A stretch of DNA of 64,000 nt from Planctomonas deserti. Lineage in GTDB: Bacteria > Actinomycetota > Actinomycetes > Actinomycetales > Microbacteriaceae. Shown one piece after another: positions 60,098-64,000 of this stretch (the stretch's first letter is position 1; each line of letters begins with the position of its first letter). The notes beneath the pieces were generated by a model. It ran no database searches, was not told the origin of the DNA, and was given only the letters and a program-made list of their open reading frames with translations. The position numbers were made by a program, and so were the translations under genes. The stretch spans positions 1,054,001-1,118,000 of the forward strand of contig NZ_QANL01000001.1 in NCBI RefSeq assembly GCF_003067705.1, given 5' to 3'.

Positions 60098-61075
60098 ATG
60101 CCCGCACCCTCCGCTCCGGCGCCGCACCACACCCCGTCGGAGACCTACAGCTTCCTCGGGCCGTCCGGCACCTTCACCGAGGCGGCGCTCGCGCAGGTCG
60201 AGGCGGCCCGCGGAAAGGCCTGGCGGGCCGTCAACAACGTGGGCGAGGCGCTGTCGGATGTGGTGAGCGGCCGCAGCACCGCGGCGATGATCGCGATCGA
60301 GAACTCCGTCGAGGGCGGCGTGACCGCGACGCAGGACGCGCTCGCTAACGTGCCCGACCTGCGCATCATCGGCGAGTACCTCGTGCCGGTGAACTTCGTG
60401 CTCGTCGCCCTCCCCGGCACCCGGCTGAGCGACGTGCGGACCATCAACGCGCATCCCGTCGCCTACGGCCAGTGCCGCGCCTGGCTGGACGCGAACCTCC
60501 CGAGCGTCGGCCACATCCCCGCGACCTCCAACGTCGCCGCGGCCGCCACCCTGCTCCCGGACCCCGAGAGCGGCTCGGCCCCGAGCATCGCCGACGCCGC
60601 GATCGCGCCGCCCGGCATCGTCGACCACTACGACGTCGAGGTGCTCGCCACCGGCATCGAGGACAACCCGAACGCGGTCACCCGCTTCGTGCTGGTGAGC
60701 CGCACGACCGAGCTACCCGCACGCACCGGCGCGGACAAGACGAGCGTGATCGCCGAGCTGCCCGAGGACCGCGCGGGAGCGCTGCTCGAAATGCTCGAGC
60801 AGTTCGCGACCCGCGGCGTGAACCTCAGCCTCATCCAGTCGCGGCCCATCGGTGACGAGCTCGGCCGCTACCGCTTCGTCATCGACGCGGAGGGACACGT
60901 GCACGACGAGCGGGTGGCGGACGCGCTGCTCGGACTGCGCCGCTTCAGCCCCCGGGTCACCTTCCTCGGCTCGTACCCGCGCGCGGACAGGGCGCCGAGC
61001 ACCTATCGCGACCATTACGACGACGCGGTGTTCCTCGAGGCCCGCGCCTGGCTGGACGGCCTCCTCGGTCGCTAG
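60098..61075 (+). CDS. pheA: Prephenate dehydratase
   Basis: A 325-residue monofunctional enzyme. The catalytic domain begins YSFLGPSGTFTEAAL and contains the NPNAVTRFVLV motif with the essential Thr-Arg-Phe; the C-terminal ACT regulatory domain has GALLEMLEQFATRGVNLSLIQSRP, a variant of the ESRP phenylalanine-binding motif with Gln for Glu. It converts prephenate to phenylpyruvate. It is divergent from pgm with 73 bp between, and ends before palindromic repeats. Confidence 0.95.
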   Translation: MPAPSAPAPHHTPSETYSFLGPSGTFTEAALAQVEAARGKAWRAVNNVGEALSDVVSGRSTAAMIAIENSVEGGVTATQDALANVPDLRIIGEYLVPVNFVLVALPGTRLSDVRTINAHPVAYGQCRAWLDANLPSVGHIPATSNVAAAATLLPDPESGSAPSIADAAIAPPGIVDHYDVEVLATGIEDNPNAVTRFVLVSRTTELPARTGADKTSVIAELPEDRAGALLEMLEQFATRGVNLSLIQSRPIGDELGRYRFVIDAEGHVHDERVADALLGLRRFSPRVTFLGSYPRADRAPSTYRDHYDDAVFLEARAWLDGLLGR

Positions 61076-61096
61076 CCCGCGCGGTCCTCGCCCCGA

Positions 61097-61156
61097 CGGT
61101 CCCTAGCTTGTCGAAGGGACGCGCGACCCACGGTCCCTGAGCTCGTCGAAGGGACG
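61097..61156. repeat. Two rightward G-type palindromes
   Basis: Copies at 61097-61121 (missing one or two bases) and 61131-61156, just after pheA. The rest of the gap to 61370 shows no gene. Confidence 0.8.
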
Positions 61157-61370
61157 CGAGGCATGCGGGAACACTCCGGCGGTCGCCCGGGCGACGGGGC
61201 GGGTGACAGCAGCTCGGATGAGGACGGGTCATCACTGAGACGGAGGAGATGGGTACGCGGGAGCGATGTGGACGCGGCCCGGGCGCGGAATCGTGGGATT
61301 CGAGTCGGGAACGTGATTCCCGATCACCGCCGCCCGCCCGGGCGCTGTCTCAACTCGAAGGAAGACACCT

Positions 61371-61937
61371 GTGATCAACATCCTCACCGCCACTACCGCC
61401 GCCGCCGCGACCGTGATGCTCCTGCCCGCCGCGATCCTCGGAATGTCGGCCGGAACCTCGGAATCCAGCGTCGACCAGCCCGCCGCCGTCGACGCTCCGC
61501 TCCTGACGCAGAAGGTCGGCGACTACGAGGGCAGCTGGCAGATCGCGGATGGCGTTCTGCAGGAGTCCTTCGTGGAGGACGGCGTTGTCGTCTCGACCGG
61601 CACCACAACGCTCCAACCGGAACTTGCAGCCGACCAGATCCTCTCCTTCGGCTTCGTGGCCGGGTACGGCAATGCGGCGACCGGTGACGACTACGCGCAG
61701 CTCAGCGGCCAGGCCGGTACCGGTGTCACCGCCGTCCGCGTCGTGAGCGCGTCCGGCGTCGTGACGTCGGCGAGCCTCGTCGACGGTGTGTGGGGAGCGG
61801 TCTGGCGTGCCGGCGCCGACGCTGACGAGTACGGGGCCGCCGAGCTGCAGTTCGACACCGCCGCGGGCACCGTGACGGTGTCGACCGACGATGTCGATGT
61901 GATCGCCGCTGCCCAGGAAGCCGAAGACGGAGCCTGA
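61371..61937 (+). CDS. Unrecognised exported protein
   Basis: A 188-residue protein I do not recognise. Residues 1-28 look like a signal peptide (ILTATTAAAATVMLLPAAILGMSAG), with no lipobox cysteine; in fact there is no cysteine at all. The rest is acidic, Val/Ala/Thr-rich and predicted beta (SWQIADGVLQESFVEDGVVVSTGTTTL; VTAVRVVSASGVVTSASLVDGVWGAVW), suggesting a small beta-sandwich outside the cell. GTG 61371 follows a GAAGGA ribosome-binding site, and a strong hairpin follows the stop. Confidence 0.72.
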   Translation: MINILTATTAAAATVMLLPAAILGMSAGTSESSVDQPAAVDAPLLTQKVGDYEGSWQIADGVLQESFVEDGVVVSTGTTTLQPELAADQILSFGFVAGYGNAATGDDYAQLSGQAGTGVTAVRVVSASGVVTSASLVDGVWGAVWRAGADADEYGAAELQFDTAAGTVTVSTDDVDVIAAAQEAEDGA

Positions 61938-61954
61938 CCCCGGACCACCGCTCC

Positions 61955-62013
61955 TGCCCAGGCAGAAGGATCCTGCGCAGCTTTTAGCTGGGCAGGATCC
62001 TCGTGCCTGGGCA
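61955..62013. terminator. Long stem terminator between converging genes
   Basis: A 28-bp stem with three mismatches (61955-61982 with 61986-62013) and a TTT loop, between the exported protein and the lipid-kinase gene. Confidence 0.8.
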
Positions 62014-62066
62014 GGGGCGCTTCCCGGCGCTCGCGCCGGGACGGATCAGGACCGCTCTCTGCGGGG

Positions 62067-63071
62067 TCAGGCCGCCTCGGGTGGGATGCGCACCGTGAGG
62101 GCGAGCGGGTCCACCGTGAGCTTCACGGCCCGTGCGTCGCCGAAGCTGTCGCCGTCGAGCTCGAAGTCCTCCGCGCGCTCGAGCCGCACGACGAGCTGCC
62201 GGCCCTTCATGTAGCGGAGGGTGCGCACCTCCTTGGTGACGCCCATGATCTTGCGGCCGACCTGGGTGCGGCGCAGCACGCCGTTCTCCCACACGATCTT
62301 CACCCAGATCTGCGCCCAGCCCAGAAGGCCCTCGGGGCGCAGCGCGACGATGTCGAACTCGCCGTCGTCCACCGCGGCATCCGGCAGCAGCAGGATGTTG
62401 GCGGGCAGCGACCCGCAGTTGCCGATGAGGATGGTGTGGGCGCGCAGGGTCCGCGGCGGGTTGTCGTCGAGCGTGAAGCGCATCCGCAGCGCGTTGCTGT
62501 CCCGGAGCGAGCGGATGATGGCCTCGACGTAGGCGAGCCACCCCACGCGCTCCTTGAGCTTGTCGCTCGTGTTCGCGATCATCTTCGCGTCGAGGCCGAG
62601 GCCCGCCATCACGAGGAACACGTGCCGGTCCCGGGATCCGTCGGCGCGCTCGATGTCCGCCACGCCCAGGTCGATCTTCCGGTCGGCGCCGGAGAACGCG
62701 TTCCGCACGGACTCCTCGACGTTGTCCAGCGTGAGGTCGAGGTTGCGGGCCAGCAGGTTGCCGGTGCCGGACGGCAGCAGGCCGATCGGCACGCCGGTGC
62801 CGCGGAGGGACTCCGCCACGGCCCGGATGGTGCCGTCACCGCCGGCCGCCATCACCATGGCCGCGCCGTCGTCGAGCGCCTCGCGGGTCACGCCCTCGCC
62901 GGGATCCTCCACACTCGTCTCGTACCAGCGGGTCTCGCCCCAGCCCGCCTCGCGCTGGGCCGCGGAGACCGTCGCGCGAAGCGCGTCCAGGTCCACCTTG
63001 ATGGGGTTGTAGACGACGGCGGCATGCGACTGTGCGGGGGAGGCGGCGGGCTGTTCGGGGGCAGTCGACAC
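62067..63071 (-). CDS. Diacylglycerol kinase-family lipid kinase
   Basis: A 334-residue DAGK_cat protein. The ATP/phosphate loop is VMAAGGDGTIRAVA, followed by GLLPSGTGNLLARNLDL; the C-terminal beta-sandwich has the FELDGDSF segment. It is likely a soluble DgkB-type or related kinase acting on diacylglycerol or another membrane lipid. It is divergent from serS with 38 bp between. Confidence 0.9.
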   Translation of the reverse strand: MSTAPEQPAASPAQSHAAVVYNPIKVDLDALRATVSAAQREAGWGETRWYETSVEDPGEGVTREALDDGAAMVMAAGGDGTIRAVAESLRGTGVPIGLLPSGTGNLLARNLDLTLDNVEESVRNAFSGADRKIDLGVADIERADGSRDRHVFLVMAGLGLDAKMIANTSDKLKERVGWLAYVEAIIRSLRDSNALRMRFTLDDNPPRTLRAHTILIGNCGSLPANILLLPDAAVDDGEFDIVALRPEGLLGWAQIWVKIVWENGVLRRTQVGRKIMGVTKEVRTLRYMKGRQLVVRLERAEDFELDGDSFGDARAVKLTVDPLALTVRIPPEAA

Positions 63072-63109
63072 GCGGTAAACGCTACGGCATGGCCAAGTAG
63101 GGTGGACGC

Positions 63110-64000
63110 GTGATCGATCCGCAACTGCTCCGCGACAACCCTGACCTGGTCAAAGCTTCGCAGCGGGCTCGCCGGTCGTCCGAAGATCTCGTGGATCGCG
63201 CTCTCGAGGCCGACTCGAACCGCCGCGCCGCCATCGCCGAGTTCGAGCGCCTGCGCGCCGAGCAGAACGCCTTCGGCAAGCGCGTGGCGAAGGCCGCGCC
63301 CGACGAGAAGAAGCAGCTCGTCGCGGAGGTGCAGTCGCTCGCCGCGAACGTGAAGACCGCGTCGCAGACCGCGCAGGACGCGGAGGCCGAGTTCTCGCTG
63401 GCCGTGCGCGCCATCGAGAACATCGTGCTCGACGGCGTGCCGGAGGGCGGCGAGGACGACTGGGCGCTCGTGCGCACGGTGGGCGAGATCCCCGAGTTCG
63501 ACTTCGAGCCGCGGGACCATCTCGAGATCGGCGAGGCTCTCGACGCGATCGACATGGGCCGCGGCGCCAAGGTCTCCGGTGCCCGGTTCTCCTTCCTCAA
63601 GGGCATCGGCGCCAGGCTCGAGCTCGGGATCATGAACATGGGACTCGATCGGGCCCTGGCGGCCGGCTTCGTGCCGATGATCACCCCGACGCTCGTGAAG
63701 CCCGAGATCATGAGCGGCACGGGCTTCCTCGGCCAGCACGCCGACGAGATCTACCACCTCGCCGACGACGACCTCTATCTCACCGGCACCAGCGAGGTCG
63801 CGCTCGCCGGCTACCACAGCGACGAGATCCTCGACCTGTCGAAGGGGCCTCTCCGCTACGCCGGCTGGTCCACCTGCTACCGCCGCGAGGCCGGCTCCTA
63901 CGGCAAGGACACCCGCGGCATCATCCGCGTTCACCAGTTCACCAAGCTCGAGATGTTCAGCTACATCGCCCCCGAGGACGCCGAGGCGGAGCACGAGCGC
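63110..64000 (+). CDS. serS: Seryl-tRNA synthetase, 3' end missing
   Basis: The first 297 codons of serine-tRNA ligase are present before the window ends. Residues 1-105 form the tRNA-binding coiled-coil arm (VIDPQLLRDNPDLVKASQRAR, then charged heptads), followed by the class II core: TPTLVKPEIMSGTGFLGQHADEIYHL (motif 1), and YRREAGSYGKDTRGIIRVHQFTKLEMF (motif 2). GTG 63110 follows AGGGTGGA; the TAGGGT just before it could also be a -10 box, giving a near-leaderless mRNA. Confidence 0.96.
   Translation, partial: MIDPQLLRDNPDLVKASQRARRSSEDLVDRALEADSNRRAAIAEFERLRAEQNAFGKRVAKAAPDEKKQLVAEVQSLAANVKTASQTAQDAEAEFSLAVRAIENIVLDGVPEGGEDDWALVRTVGEIPEFDFEPRDHLEIGEALDAIDMGRGAKVSGARFSFLKGIGARLELGIMNMGLDRALAAGFVPMITPTLVKPEIMSGTGFLGQHADEIYHLADDDLYLTGTSEVALAGYHSDEILDLSKGPLRYAGWSTCYRREAGSYGKDTRGIIRVHQFTKLEMFSYIAPEDAEAEHER

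Overview
The window looks like a piece of chromosome from a high-GC actinobacterium, most likely a plant- or soil-associated member of the Microbacteriaceae. The grounds are the very high GC content, frequent GTG starts, a DUF222/HNH (13E12-type) gene, carbohydrate ABC importers without their own ATPase, many LacI and ROK regulators, and short interspersed GGTCCCTGAGC-type palindromes. It is dominated by uptake and breakdown of plant polysaccharides. I saw no prophage, insertion sequence, CRISPR array, tRNA or rRNA.

1-12.2 kb: a catabolic island. It holds a split Tm-1-like pair (UPF0261 plus a PEP-hydrolase-like TIM barrel), two cupins, four dehydrogenase/decarboxylase-type enzymes, an ABC sugar importer (binding protein and two permeases), an SMP-30-type lactonase and two LacI regulators. 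Nearly identical operators at 4337-4350 and 9012-9025 sit on recognisable promoters and tie the SDR/CMD genes to the importer. 12.3-17.7 kb: a GH2 beta-mannosidase-like enzyme, then a DUF222/HNH gene bracketed by palindromic repeats, then a small P-loop NTPase.

17.8-27.0 kb: mixed housekeeping genes (histidine phosphatase, MFS exporter, SpoIIE-type phosphatase, PhzF isomerase, methyltransferase, GNAT), a secreted GH88/GH105-type hydrolase, and a zinc-type island (ArsR repressor plus a 51-residue histidine-rich protein). 27.1-39.1 kb: a five-gene DppABCDF-type importer next to a ROK repressor and a GH36 alpha-galactosidase, so its cargo is probably an alpha-galactoside. A LacI-like effector protein without a DNA-binding domain and a second, degenerate ROK regulator follow.

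39.1-46.1 kb: an alpha/beta hydrolase, a lipoate ligase with rearranged domain order, a KTSC protein, an epimerase, and a LacI regulator with a GH51 arabinofuranosidase linked by a shared palindrome. 46.2-53.3 kb: the most intriguing locus. A hyaluronan-synthase-like GT2, two right-handed beta-helix proteins in translational overlap, a UDP-glucose dehydrogenase and a degraded third beta-helix paralogue together look like a synthase-dependent uronic-acid exopolysaccharide system, analogous in parts list to alginate or hyaluronan synthesis. 53.9-64 kb: a MarR/oxidoreductase pair with twin operators, a GH1 beta-glucosidase, a TIG/amidase lipoprotein, phosphoglucomutase (which could feed UDP-glucose to the exopolysaccharide), prephenate dehydratase, an unknown secreted protein, a lipid kinase and the start of seryl-tRNA synthetase.

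Two families of interspersed palindromes run through the intergenic spaces: a REP/BIME-like family with two co-varying stem types, and a 57-bp element with fixed ends and a variable core.
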